Below, in pieces: positions 1-9,409 of a stretch of DNA of 64,000 nucleotides (position 1 is its first letter; every line of letters starts with the position of its first letter). The position numbers and the translations under genes were made by a program. Origin of the DNA: Mycobacterium gordonae. GTDB taxonomy: Bacteria > Actinomycetota > Actinomycetes > Mycobacteriales > Mycobacteriaceae. The stretch spans positions 3,814,739 to 3,878,738 of the forward strand of contig NZ_CP070973.1 of the NCBI RefSeq assembly GCF_017086405.1, written 5' to 3'. The notes below the pieces were generated by a model. That model made no database searches. It worked only from the letters and a program-made list of their open reading frames with translations, and had not been told where the DNA came from.

Positions 1-2358
1 AGTTTCCACTCGGGAGCCGGCAACGCCGTCGGTGGCGTGGGGGGCGCCGGTGGTACCGGTCCCGCCGCCGGCGGGGCAGGCGGCGGGGGCGGTGTTGCGA
101 CGAACACCGGAACTGGCGACGCCTTCGGGGGCGCCGGCGCGGCCGGCACAAACGGAGGGACGACCGGCGGAGCCGGTGGCACGGGCGGGGCCGCCCAAAT
201 CAACAACACGGCCTCCGCCGCCACCGCTACCGGCGGCAACGGCGGGACCGGCGGTAACGGCGTCGGAGGCGGAGCCGGCGGTGGCGGCGGTAGCGCCTCC
301 ACGGTCGGGAAAGGGAACGTCGTCTCCGGCGCCGGAGGCGCCGGCGGGAACGGCACCACGGCTGCCGGTGGCGCCGGCGGCGCCGGCGGTAGCGCGACCA
401 TTTCCAACACCGCCTCTTCAGCCACCGCTACCGCGAGCAACGGCGCGGCCGGAGGGAGCGGCGCAACCGGCGGCAACGGCGGTGCCGGCGGATCGGTCCT
501 CACCAGCGGAACCGGAAATGTCAACCCCGGCACCGGCGGTGCTGGCGGCACCGGCGCCACGGGCGTCGGCGGAAACGGTGGAAGGGGCGGCGACGCCAAC
601 ATCGCGAATGCCGCCTCATCCGCCACCGCCAAGGGCGGCACCGGAGGCGCAGGCGGTACCGGAGTCAACAACGGGGCCACCAGCGGCCAGGGCGGCACCG
701 GAGGCAGCGCTCAATCCACCAGCAACAGCGCAACAGCTTCAGCTGTCGGCGGCACCGGCGGAGTTGGTGGCAACTCCACGACGGGTACCGGCGGAACCGG
801 TGGAGCCGGAGGCCTGGCGTTCCACACGGGGGCGGGCACCGCCGCGGGCGGCGTCGGCGGGACCGGAGGTACGGGCCCCGGGGCCGGCGGAGCCGGCGGC
901 AGTGGCGGAACCGCGAACAACACCGGAACCGGAGGCGCCGTCGGCGGTGCCGGTGGTGACGGAACCGGGGCGCCGTCCGGGACCGGCGGAAACGGTGGTC
1001 GGGGCGGGGACGCGACCACCTCCAACACCGCCTCGACGGCCACCGCGACCGGCGGCAAGGGCGGCACCGGCGGCAGCGGCATCACCGGCGGCAAAGGTGG
1101 CAGCGGCGGTAACGCCTCGACGAATGGACTGGGCGGGGTGGTCTCGGGCGATGGCGGTGCGGGCGGCAACGGCAGCACCACCGGTGGCGCCGGCGGCAAC
1201 GCCGGTGCCGCGCTCATTAGCAACACCACATCGACATCGAGCGCAACCGGCGGCGTCGGTGGGATCGGGGGCAGCGGCATCACCGGCGGAGACGGCGGAG
1301 CCGGCGGTTCGGCCTCCACAACCGGACTCGGAAGCGTCAACCCGGGCTCCGGCGGCGCCGGTGGCGCGGGCACCAGCGCCACCGGCGCCGGCGGAAACGG
1401 CGGCCGTGGCGGCGACGCGAGCATCAAAAACACCGCGTCGACGGTCAGCGCCAAGGGCGGGAGTGGCGGAGTCGGCGGCCAAGGCGCCAGCAACGGCACC
1501 CTGAACGGGCGCGGCGGCGCTGGTGGCAATGCTCAAATCGACAGTCTCAGCGCCACGACCTCTGCCATCGGCGGTAACGGCGGAGGCGGCGGCAACGCCA
1601 CTGCCGGTATCGGCGGCACCGGCGGCACCGGCGGCGCCGCTACCCACTCCGGCGCCGGCAACGCATCCGGCGGCCAAGGCGGCAAGATCGGAAGCGGGAC
1701 CACCGCCAACGGAGTGGGCGGCGACGGAGGAACAGCGATCAACAGCGGGACCGGCAATGCAACTGGTGGCGCCGGGGCTTCCGGCTCCCCGTTCGGGACT
1801 ACGGCAACCGGCGGGGCCGGCGGCAGAGGCGGCGAAGCTCAAGTGATCAACTCCGCCTCGCTTGGTACCGCAACCGGCGGCGCCGGTGGCGCGGGTGGCG
1901 CCAGTTCCGCCGCGGACGGCGGCGCCGGCGGTGCGGGCGGGAACGCGCTGAACCAAGGAAAAGGCGCCGCCACCGGCGGCAAGGGCGGCATAGGCGGTGA
2001 CGGCGGCGTGATCGCCGGCTCCGGCGGAGCCGGCGGGAACGGGCTGATCACCAACGTCACCTCTGCGGCAAAGGCAACGGGTGGCATCGGTGGTAACGGC
2101 GGCGACGGCGACCGAGGCGGGACCGGCGGCAAGGGTGGTCTGGGATCCACCGCCGGTACCGGATTGGGTGTCGGCGGCAACGGCGGCATGGGTGGCGACA
2201 GCTCGGCCACGTTTATCGCCGGCGGCGATGGCGGTAACGGTGGCAACGCCCACGCCGGTTCCATCGGCAACGCCACCCCGGGTTTCGGCGGCTCCGGCGG
2301 CTCCGGCGGGACCCTCGCCGTTAATGGCAGCAAAGGCAGCAACGGAACGATCGTCTGA
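1..2358 (+). CDS. PE_PGRS family protein, 3' part only
   Basis: The reading frame is open from the first base of the window, so the gene starts upstream and its PE domain is not visible. The visible 785 residues are almost wholly Gly-Gly-Ala/Gly-Gly-Asn repeats, interrupted at intervals by Asn/Thr/Ser/Ala-rich strips such as ISNTASSATATA and by GTGNVNPG-like strips. This is a longer, higher-order PGRS repeat. The protein ends with GSKGSNGTIV, much like the end of the next gene (GTNGSVI). PE_PGRS proteins are exported, cell-surface or secreted, by ESX-5 in pathogenic mycobacteria. Function here is unknown. The family call is secure from composition; the missing N-terminus prevents subtyping. 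Confidence 0.9.
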   Translation, partial: SFHSGAGNAVGGVGGAGGTGPAAGGAGGGGGVATNTGTGDAFGGAGAAGTNGGTTGGAGGTGGAAQINNTASAATATGGNGGTGGNGVGGGAGGGGGSASTVGKGNVVSGAGGAGGNGTTAAGGAGGAGGSATISNTASSATATASNGAAGGSGATGGNGGAGGSVLTSGTGNVNPGTGGAGGTGATGVGGNGGRGGDANIANAASSATAKGGTGGAGGTGVNNGATSGQGGTGGSAQSTSNSATASAVGGTGGVGGNSTTGTGGTGGAGGLAFHTGAGTAAGGVGGTGGTGPGAGGAGGSGGTANNTGTGGAVGGAGGDGTGAPSGTGGNGGRGGDATTSNTASTATATGGKGGTGGSGITGGKGGSGGNASTNGLGGVVSGDGGAGGNGSTTGGAGGNAGAALISNTTSTSSATGGVGGIGGSGITGGDGGAGGSASTTGLGSVNPGSGGAGGAGTSATGAGGNGGRGGDASIKNTASTVSAKGGSGGVGGQGASNGTLNGRGGAGGNAQIDSLSATTSAIGGNGGGGGNATAGIGGTGGTGGAATHSGAGNASGGQGGKIGSGTTANGVGGDGGTAINSGTGNATGGAGASGSPFGTTATGGAGGRGGEAQVINSASLGTATGGAGGAGGASSAADGGAGGAGGNALNQGKGAATGGKGGIGGDGGVIAGSGGAGGNGLITNVTSAAKATGGIGGNGGDGDRGGTGGKGGLGSTAGTGLGVGGNGGMGGDSSATFIAGGDGGNGGNAHAGSIGNATPGFGGSGGSGGTLAVNGSKGSNGTIV

Positions 2359-2776
2359 CGCATCGGCACAGTGTGTTGACCACCCGGGCGCTATCAGTAA
2401 GGGCACCGCCGGCAACCGCGGAACGGGCGGCACGGCGAAACCGGCGGGGGAGTTGTCCGGCCTGACTCACTTTTTTCGACCACCGCGTTTGCTTCATAGC
2501 GATGATGAATTCATTCAAGCCGGAAGGTGTTATCGGCCAGCGATCGAACCAGCTCGAACTCAGTGCCATCAGCCGAGGATCGCCAAAATTACACGACGAC
2601 AAGGGTTTTGGGCTTAGCACTCGAGCGGGGGCCGGCGCTTCCGACGCTCGTCGCCGGCCGGGAAAAGTGATTTGCCGCTACTAGGCCGAAAGCTTACGAA
2701 TTGCCGACCAATTCGCAATACTGGTACCCGCGCAATTTTCCTGCGGACGCCGCACATCGACCAACGGGAGCACCAC
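2359..2776. other. Intergenic region between two PE_PGRS genes
   Basis: There is no supported gene in these 418 bases. Just after the stop codon, about 2398-2450, the + strand still reads as PGRS-like Gly/Ala/Thr repeat in another frame (GTAGNRGTGGTA), which looks like decayed repeat sequence beyond the present stop. The rest is less repetitive and must hold the promoter of the downstream PE_PGRS gene. I could not pick out a convincing -10/-35 pair. Confidence 0.5.
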
Positions 2777-5700
2777 ATGTCATACGTAATGGCAGCACCG
2801 GATTTATTGGCCGCGGCGGCAGCGGATATAGCAGGCATCGGCTCGTCCATGCGCGCGGCGAATTCGGCGGCCGCGGCGCCGACCACCGAGGTGTTGGCCG
2901 CCGCGGGCGATGAGGTGTCCGCGGCCATCGCGTCCCTCTTTTCCAGCCACGGCCAGGCCTATCAGGCCCTTAACCGGCAGGCGACGGCATTCCAGACGGA
3001 GTTCGTCCGGACGCTGACCCAGGGCGGTAAGGCGTACGCGCTCGCCGAGGCCGCGAGCGTGTCACCCCTGCAATCGATCTTGGATCTGATCAACGCACCC
3101 ACCAACCTCCTGCTGGGTCGTCCGCTGATCGGCAACGGCACCGACGGCGCGCCGGGAAGCGGGCAGAACGGAGGGGGCGGCGGGATCCTCTTGGGCAACG
3201 GCGGCAATGGTGGCTCGGGCGCCCCCGGCGGACCGGGAGGTGCCGGTGGAGCGGCCGGGCTACTTGGCGCCGGCGGGATCGGCGGCGCCGGCGGAGTCGG
3301 CGGGGGCACCGGCGGCGCGGGTGGCACCGGTGGGTGGCTGTGGGGCAACGGGGGGGCCGGCGGAGCGGGCGGTACCGGGGCAGTGGGAATCAATGGTGGC
3401 GCGGGCGGACTCGGCGGTAGTGCCCTGTTATTCGGCAACGGCGGGGTCGGCGGCGTGGGCGGGACCGGTGGCTCCGGCACGATCGGCACTGCGGGCGCAC
3501 CCGGCACCTCGATGATGGCCGGCGGAACGGGCGGTCCCGGTGGTACGGGCGGCGACGCCGGTCCGGGTGGCGCGGGCGGTAATGGCGGGCTGGTGTACGG
3601 CGCGGGCGGGGCCGGCGGCACCGGGGGTACGGGCGGCGCCGGTGGTGCGGGTGGGGTCGGCGGGGCGGGGTGGAATGCGACCACCGCCGGAGCAGACGGC
3701 GGCAACGGCGGCAACAGTGGCGCCGGGGGCGATGGCGGCAGCGGCGGTTTGGGCGGTGTCGGCGGACGCGGCTCGACGCTTTTCGGCGCCGCGGGAGCAA
3801 ACGGAAATGGCGGAGCCGGTGGGGTCGGAGGCAATGCCGGAGCACCCGGCGACGGCGGTATCGGCGGTGCGGGTGATTCCGTCGTGACCACCGGCGGCTC
3901 CGGCGGCGACGGCGGGAACCCTGGCGCCGTGGGAGTCGGCGGTGCCGGCGGTGGGGCCGGCGGGCCGGGTGCCAGTCCCGGCGCCAGCGGTGCGATCGGA
4001 AGCATCATCGCGGGCAACGGCGGTACCGGGGGGACAGGCGGCCACGGCTACGACGCCGCCGCCGACGGAGCTCCCGCCGGGACATCTGGCGGCAAAGGCG
4101 GACAAGGCGGGTTCGGCGGCAGCCATGGGCGCGGGGGAGCTGGCGGGGCCGGCGGCAACGCCACGGCCGGCGGAAATGGCGGCGACGGCGGGTGGGGCGG
4201 CAGTAGCGGTACGTCCGGGGGTGTCGGCGGTGCGGGTGGTGCTGGCGGTGACGGCGCCGGCGCCGGCAACGGCGGCAACGGCGGAATCGGCGGCGATGGG
4301 ATCAACATCACCGGACCGGCGGTCGGCGGTGCCGGAGGTGCCGGAGGTAAGGCTGCAACCGGCCTCGGCGGGAACGGCGGCACCGGCGGTCTCGCGTTGA
4401 GCAACGGCGCCGGCGACGCAATCGGTGGTACCGGTGGGGCCGGCGGCACCGGTGCTGCGGGCGGGGGAGACGGCGGCGCAGGCGGCGTTGCCATAAACAT
4501 CGCAACTGGAAACGCTGTCGGCGGCGCCGGTGCCAACGGCGCCGGCGGGGGCGTCACGGGCAACGGTGGCAAAGGCGGGGACGGCGGCAGCGCTTCCATC
4601 GCCAACGCGCTGTCGACGGCGAAAGCAACTGGAGGCGTCGCGGGTATCGGCGGCGACGGCATCAATGGCGGAAACGGCGGCGCCGGTGGGTCAGCGACGA
4701 CCGACGGAACGGGACTTGTCAATCCCGGTACCGGAGGTAGAGGTGGCAACGGCTCTGCCGGCGCCGGCGGAACCGGCGGCGCCGGCGGCGACGCAACCGT
4801 CACCAACGCGAACTCAACGGTGAGCCTGGTCGGCGGCACCGGCGGGGCTGGCGGCACCGGATTCGACAACCAGTTGTCCGCACTGGGCGGCACCGGGGGG
4901 ACCGCGCAAACCAACAGCAGCAGCGCCGCGGCGACAGCCACCGGCGGCACCGGCGGGGCCGGGGGCAACGCCAGCGACGGCACCGGTGGAAGCGGGGGCA
5001 AGGGCGGATCCGGCATCAACGATGGGGCAGGCACGGCCATCGGCGGCGTGGGCGGGGTGGGTGGTACCGGTCCTGCCGGTGGCGGAGCCGGTGGAACAGG
5101 CGGGTCTGCCGACAACGGCGGAACGGGCAACGCGATCGGTGGCGCGGGTGCTGACGGCACCAGCGGCGGGTCTACCGGCTCCGGCGGTGACGGCGGAGCC
5201 GGCGGCGGCGCCCAGATCAGCAACAACGCTTCCGCCGCGACGGCCACCGGCGGCAAAGGCGGTGCGGGTGCCGACGGCACTTCCGGTGGCGACGGCGGTG
5301 AGGGCGGGACCAGCACGACCTCGGGGACAGGAGGCGTAGCAGGCGGCTCGGGCGGCAACGGCGGCAGCGGCACCACCGGCGACGGCGGACAGGGTGGCTC
5401 CGGCGGCTCGGCGACCATCGCCAATTCCACTTCGAAAGCCACCGCTTCCGCTGGAAACGCCGGCGACGGCGGCACCGGCGTCAATGGCGGCGACGGCGGA
5501 CTCGGCGGGACGGCCACGACCAACGGGACCGGCAACGTCACCGCCGGGAAGGGCGGCACCGGTGGTATCGCCACCACCGGCAGCGGCGGCAATGGCGGCG
5601 ACGGCGGCGGCGTCACCATCACCAACTCGAGCTCGACAGTCAATGCGATCGGTGGCACCGGCGGTGCCGGCGGTGTCGGTATCGACAATCTCGCCGGCGG

Positions 5701-8700
5701 ACGCGGCGGCGCTGGCGGTACCGCACAAACCAACAGCAACACCGCCACAACCACATCCACCGGCGGCACCGGCGGTGCCGGCGGCACCGCCACCGCGGGC
5801 ACCGGCGGTGCCGGCGGCTCTGGAGGCGCCGGGAATAACGACGGAGCCGGGAACGCCGTCGGCGGAGTCGCCGGCGCGGGCGGAACGGGTCCCACCGGAG
5901 GTGGGGCCGGCGGCAAGGGAGGTTCGGCGACCAACGGCGGAACCGGTGCCGCATTCGGTGGCGCGGGCGCGGACGGCACGAGCGGCGGCCTCACCGGCAC
6001 CGGCGGCGCCGGCGGAGGCGGCGGTCAAGCAGAGGTGACTAACACCGGGTCCAGCGCCGCGGCTACCGGCGGCAAGGGCGGCGCTGGTGCTGCCGGCACC
6101 GCCGGCGGTAAGGGCGGGTCTGGCGGCGACGCGATCACCAAGGGAACGGGAGGCGTCACCGCCGGCACAGGCGGCAATGGTGGCGATGGCACTACCGCTT
6201 CCGCCGGCGCCGGCGGCATCGGTGGCACCGCACGCATCCTCAACACCACCTCCAACCAGACCGCGACCGGTGGTACCGGCGGGCTCGGCGGCAACACCCC
6301 GTCCGGCTCCGGCGGAAGCGGAGGCGCCGGCGGTGGCGCTGAACACGCCGGAGTCGGTCGCGCGTTCGGCGGAGACGGCGGGACCGGCGGTCAGGGGTCC
6401 GCGACAGGTGGGGCCGGCGGTGGCGGAGGTTCTGCGATCCAGACCGGAACCGGCAACGCCACTGGCGGAGCCGGTGCGAATGGCGCCGCCGGAGACACCG
6501 GGGGAGCGGGTGGCAGCGGCGGAGGCGCGCAGATCAACAACAACGCGTCGTCGGCCATCGCTAAAGGCGGCACCGGCGGAGCAGGCGCCGATGGTCCCAT
6601 CGGCGGGGCCGGCGGCTCGGGCGGCGCCGCATCAACCAACGGCACGGGTGGAGTCTTCTCCGGGGCCGGCGGGGCCGGCGGCCAGGGAATCGACGACGTG
6701 GGCGGAGCCGGCGGTGGCGGCGGCTCCGCGAGCATCTCCAACAACAGCTCCACGGCAACTGCCGTCGGCGGCGCCGGCGGAGACGGCGGTGTCGGTGCCA
6801 CCAATGGCGGCAACGGCGGAGCCGGTGGCTCGGCGTCCACGACCGGAATAGGAAATGTCACTCCCGGCGCTGGCGGCAAGGGTGGCGCCGGCCTCGGTGA
6901 CGGCGGAGCGGGTGGTCAAGGCGGTGCCGCGACCGTCACCAACGCCGCCTCTGCGGCCACTGCCAAGGGCGGCACCGGTGGCGCCGGCGGCACCGCAACG
7001 ACCGGCACCGGCGGTAGTGGCGGCGCCGGCGGCCAGGGATCCCATACCGGAGCGGGCACCGGCGCGGGCGGCACCGGCGGAGCGGGCGGTAAGGGCGCGA
7101 GCGGCGGCGGAGCCGGCGGCGACGGTGGCAGTGGGATCAACAGCGGAACTGGCAGCGCCGTCGGTGGCGACGGCGCAGACGGAAACACCACAACCGGCGG
7201 AGTCGGCGGTGCCGGCGGCAACGGTGGCAGCGCACAGATCGACAACAGCGGCTCGAACGCCACCGCTACCGGCGGCAAGGGTGGCGCGGGCGCCGCTGGC
7301 CCGGCAGGCGGCGGCGGCGGGCTCGGAGGCGACGCGACGAACACCGGCAAGGGAAGCACGATCGCCGGAGCCGGCGGCTCCGGCGCCAACGGCACCGCAG
7401 GTGCCGGGGGAACCGGCGGCGACGGCGGAACCGCCACCATCTCCAACCCCAACTCCACGTCAGCTGCGACCGGTGGCGACGGTGGAGCCGGCGGCAACGG
7501 CCAGAGCGGGGGCAAGGGCGGGTCCGGCGGTGCGGCGACTACGAGCGGAACCGGAAGTGTCACGCCGGGCACCGGCGGCGCGGGCGGTACCGGGACCACG
7601 GGTCTCGGCGGAAGCGGCGGTCGAGGCGGTGACGCCGCCATCACCAATACGACGTCGGCGGCTACCGCCAAGGGCGGAACTGGAGGTGCCGGCGGTACCG
7701 GCGTCAGCGGCGGTCGCGGTGGCGACGGGGGCTCGGGCGAGGGGAACAGTGCGACGACGGCCGCCATCGGCGGTACCGGCGGCGCCGGCGGCACGGCCAC
7801 CGGTGTTACCGGCACCGGCGGAGCCGGCGGCACCGGCGGTGCGGCGACTCAAGCCGGTGGCGGCAGCGCCACTGGCGGCGCGGGCGGTGCAGCGGGTAGC
7901 GGCGCCAACGGCGGTGCGGGTGGCAGCGGCGGCTCCGCGCTCAACATCGGCGGAACAGGCCCCGCCACCGGTGGCGGCGGCGCAGACGGCGCCGCCGGAA
8001 CCATCGGAGCCGGCGGTGCCGGTGGCGCCGGCGGTGCCGCGCAGGTCAACACCTCCACGTCGACCGGTGGGGCCACCGGAGGCAACGGCGGCAAGGGCGG
8101 CGGTGGCAGCACTGGCGGAGCAGGCGGCAAAGGCGGCGATGCGACCAATTTCGGCGTGGGAATCAGCGCCGCCGGTAACGGGGGCGCGGGTGGAACCGGG
8201 ACCGGAAGCGGCGGGTTGGGTGGCGACGGTGGCACCGCGACCGTTGACAACTCCGGCTCCGTGGCGGTGGCGAAGGGCGGCACCGGCGGTGCCGGTGGCA
8301 GCGGGTTCAACGGCGGGAAAGGCGGATCCGGAGGCGGAGCATCTACGACCGGCTTGGGGGGCGCCAATGGCGGCACTGGCGGTGCCGGCGGCAGCAGCAC
8401 CGGTGCCATCGCCGGCGGGGGAGCCGGCGGACGAGGTGGCGACGCCGTCATCTCGAACACCGGCTCGTCGGCCGCCGCCACCGGCGGCAATGGCGGCTCC
8501 GGCGGCAGCGGCGCCGACAACAGTGGCGTCCTGGGACGCGGCGGTGACGGCGGCAACGCTCAAAGCAAGAGCGGCCTCGGCGCGAGCGGGGCCGTCGGCG
8601 GCACCGGCGGAACCGGCGGCGTCGCTACCAACGGCACCGGCGGCGCCGGCGGCACTGGCGGACAGGCCATTCATACCGCTGCCGGTACTGCCACGGGCGG

Positions 8701-9388
8701 CCTCGGCGGCAACGGCGGCAACGGCACAACCAGCGGCGGCGCAGGCGGTAATGGCGGGCAGGCCGCCAACAGCGGAACCGGCAACGCGAAGGGCGGCAAT
8801 GGCGGCCTAGGCAGCGCAGGTTCGACAACTGGAAACGGCGGGGCCGGCGGTCTCGGCGGCGATGCTTTCGTTTCCGAGCAAACCTCGGCCGGCAGCGCCA
8901 CCGGCGGCAAGGGTGGGGCCGGGGCGGCAGGCGGCGCGACCGGCGGCAACGGCGGCAATGGCGGCGCCGGAGGCAACGCCACCAACCAGGGCCTCGGCTC
9001 CGCCGCCGGCGGCGCCGGAGCCGCCGGCGGCGGGGCGAATGGCGGCACCGCCGGCGCCGGCGGGGCAGGCGGAACCGGATTCATCACCAATACCGGCAGC
9101 GCCGCCGCCGCAAGCGGCGGCCTGGGAGGTCTCGGCGGAAGCGGCGCACAGGGCGGCTCTGGTGGAGCCGGCGGCCTGGGTTACTCCGATGGCACCGGCA
9201 AAGGCATCGGCGGAGATGGCGGCAACGGGGGTACCAGCAGCCTGGCCACCGCCAAGGGCGGCAACGGCGGCAACGGCGGCGACGCCCATGTGGGTGCTGG
9301 TGGCAGCACAACGGTCGGCAAGGGCGGCAACGGCGGCAACGGGCCGGCCGGCTTCGGCACCAACGGCACCAACGGAAGCGTCATCTGA
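2777..9388 (+). CDS. PE_PGRS family protein, very large (2203 aa)
   Basis: The ATG at 2777 is preceded by GGGAG at 2766-2770 with six bases of spacing, which decides this start over an in-frame start about 105 bases upstream. Residues 1 to about 95 form a typical PE domain (MSYVMAAPDLLAAAAADI, then two Ala-rich helices). A short linker with the usual LLGRPLIGNGT motif follows, then about 2,080 residues of GGA/GGN/GGT PGRS repeat. From about residue 480 the repeat has a higher order: strips such as ISNNASAATATGG and GTGNVTPGTGG recur roughly every 80-100 residues. The product is probably exported by ESX-5 and surface-exposed. Size is well above most family members. No catalytic C-terminal domain is seen. 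Confidence 0.93.
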   Translation: MSYVMAAPDLLAAAAADIAGIGSSMRAANSAAAAPTTEVLAAAGDEVSAAIASLFSSHGQAYQALNRQATAFQTEFVRTLTQGGKAYALAEAASVSPLQSILDLINAPTNLLLGRPLIGNGTDGAPGSGQNGGGGGILLGNGGNGGSGAPGGPGGAGGAAGLLGAGGIGGAGGVGGGTGGAGGTGGWLWGNGGAGGAGGTGAVGINGGAGGLGGSALLFGNGGVGGVGGTGGSGTIGTAGAPGTSMMAGGTGGPGGTGGDAGPGGAGGNGGLVYGAGGAGGTGGTGGAGGAGGVGGAGWNATTAGADGGNGGNSGAGGDGGSGGLGGVGGRGSTLFGAAGANGNGGAGGVGGNAGAPGDGGIGGAGDSVVTTGGSGGDGGNPGAVGVGGAGGGAGGPGASPGASGAIGSIIAGNGGTGGTGGHGYDAAADGAPAGTSGGKGGQGGFGGSHGRGGAGGAGGNATAGGNGGDGGWGGSSGTSGGVGGAGGAGGDGAGAGNGGNGGIGGDGINITGPAVGGAGGAGGKAATGLGGNGGTGGLALSNGAGDAIGGTGGAGGTGAAGGGDGGAGGVAINIATGNAVGGAGANGAGGGVTGNGGKGGDGGSASIANALSTAKATGGVAGIGGDGINGGNGGAGGSATTDGTGLVNPGTGGRGGNGSAGAGGTGGAGGDATVTNANSTVSLVGGTGGAGGTGFDNQLSALGGTGGTAQTNSSSAAATATGGTGGAGGNASDGTGGSGGKGGSGINDGAGTAIGGVGGVGGTGPAGGGAGGTGGSADNGGTGNAIGGAGADGTSGGSTGSGGDGGAGGGAQISNNASAATATGGKGGAGADGTSGGDGGEGGTSTTSGTGGVAGGSGGNGGSGTTGDGGQGGSGGSATIANSTSKATASAGNAGDGGTGVNGGDGGLGGTATTNGTGNVTAGKGGTGGIATTGSGGNGGDGGGVTITNSSSTVNAIGGTGGAGGVGIDNLAGGRGGAGGTAQTNSNTATTTSTGGTGGAGGTATAGTGGAGGSGGAGNNDGAGNAVGGVAGAGGTGPTGGGAGGKGGSATNGGTGAAFGGAGADGTSGGLTGTGGAGGGGGQAEVTNTGSSAAATGGKGGAGAAGTAGGKGGSGGDAITKGTGGVTAGTGGNGGDGTTASAGAGGIGGTARILNTTSNQTATGGTGGLGGNTPSGSGGSGGAGGGAEHAGVGRAFGGDGGTGGQGSATGGAGGGGGSAIQTGTGNATGGAGANGAAGDTGGAGGSGGGAQINNNASSAIAKGGTGGAGADGPIGGAGGSGGAASTNGTGGVFSGAGGAGGQGIDDVGGAGGGGGSASISNNSSTATAVGGAGGDGGVGATNGGNGGAGGSASTTGIGNVTPGAGGKGGAGLGDGGAGGQGGAATVTNAASAATAKGGTGGAGGTATTGTGGSGGAGGQGSHTGAGTGAGGTGGAGGKGASGGGAGGDGGSGINSGTGSAVGGDGADGNTTTGGVGGAGGNGGSAQIDNSGSNATATGGKGGAGAAGPAGGGGGLGGDATNTGKGSTIAGAGGSGANGTAGAGGTGGDGGTATISNPNSTSAATGGDGGAGGNGQSGGKGGSGGAATTSGTGSVTPGTGGAGGTGTTGLGGSGGRGGDAAITNTTSAATAKGGTGGAGGTGVSGGRGGDGGSGEGNSATTAAIGGTGGAGGTATGVTGTGGAGGTGGAATQAGGGSATGGAGGAAGSGANGGAGGSGGSALNIGGTGPATGGGGADGAAGTIGAGGAGGAGGAAQVNTSTSTGGATGGNGGKGGGGSTGGAGGKGGDATNFGVGISAAGNGGAGGTGTGSGGLGGDGGTATVDNSGSVAVAKGGTGGAGGSGFNGGKGGSGGGASTTGLGGANGGTGGAGGSSTGAIAGGGAGGRGGDAVISNTGSSAAATGGNGGSGGSGADNSGVLGRGGDGGNAQSKSGLGASGAVGGTGGTGGVATNGTGGAGGTGGQAIHTAAGTATGGLGGNGGNGTTSGGAGGNGGQAANSGTGNAKGGNGGLGSAGSTTGNGGAGGLGGDAFVSEQTSAGSATGGKGGAGAAGGATGGNGGNGGAGGNATNQGLGSAAGGAGAAGGGANGGTAGAGGAGGTGFITNTGSAAAASGGLGGLGGSGAQGGSGGAGGLGYSDGTGKGIGGDGGNGGTSSLATAKGGNGGNGGDAHVGAGGSTTVGKGGNGGNGPAGFGTNGTNGSVI

Positions 9389-9409
9389 CACCTGCGTAGG
9401 CTCGGCACG

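Noticed and set aside
2962..6346. Long Pro/Ala-rich and Arg-rich minus-strand frames (for example 4048-6000 and 4814-6346)
   Set aside because: They are antisense to the PGRS repeats; GGC/GCC codons read backwards give endless Pro/Ala, with no start signals or known domain.
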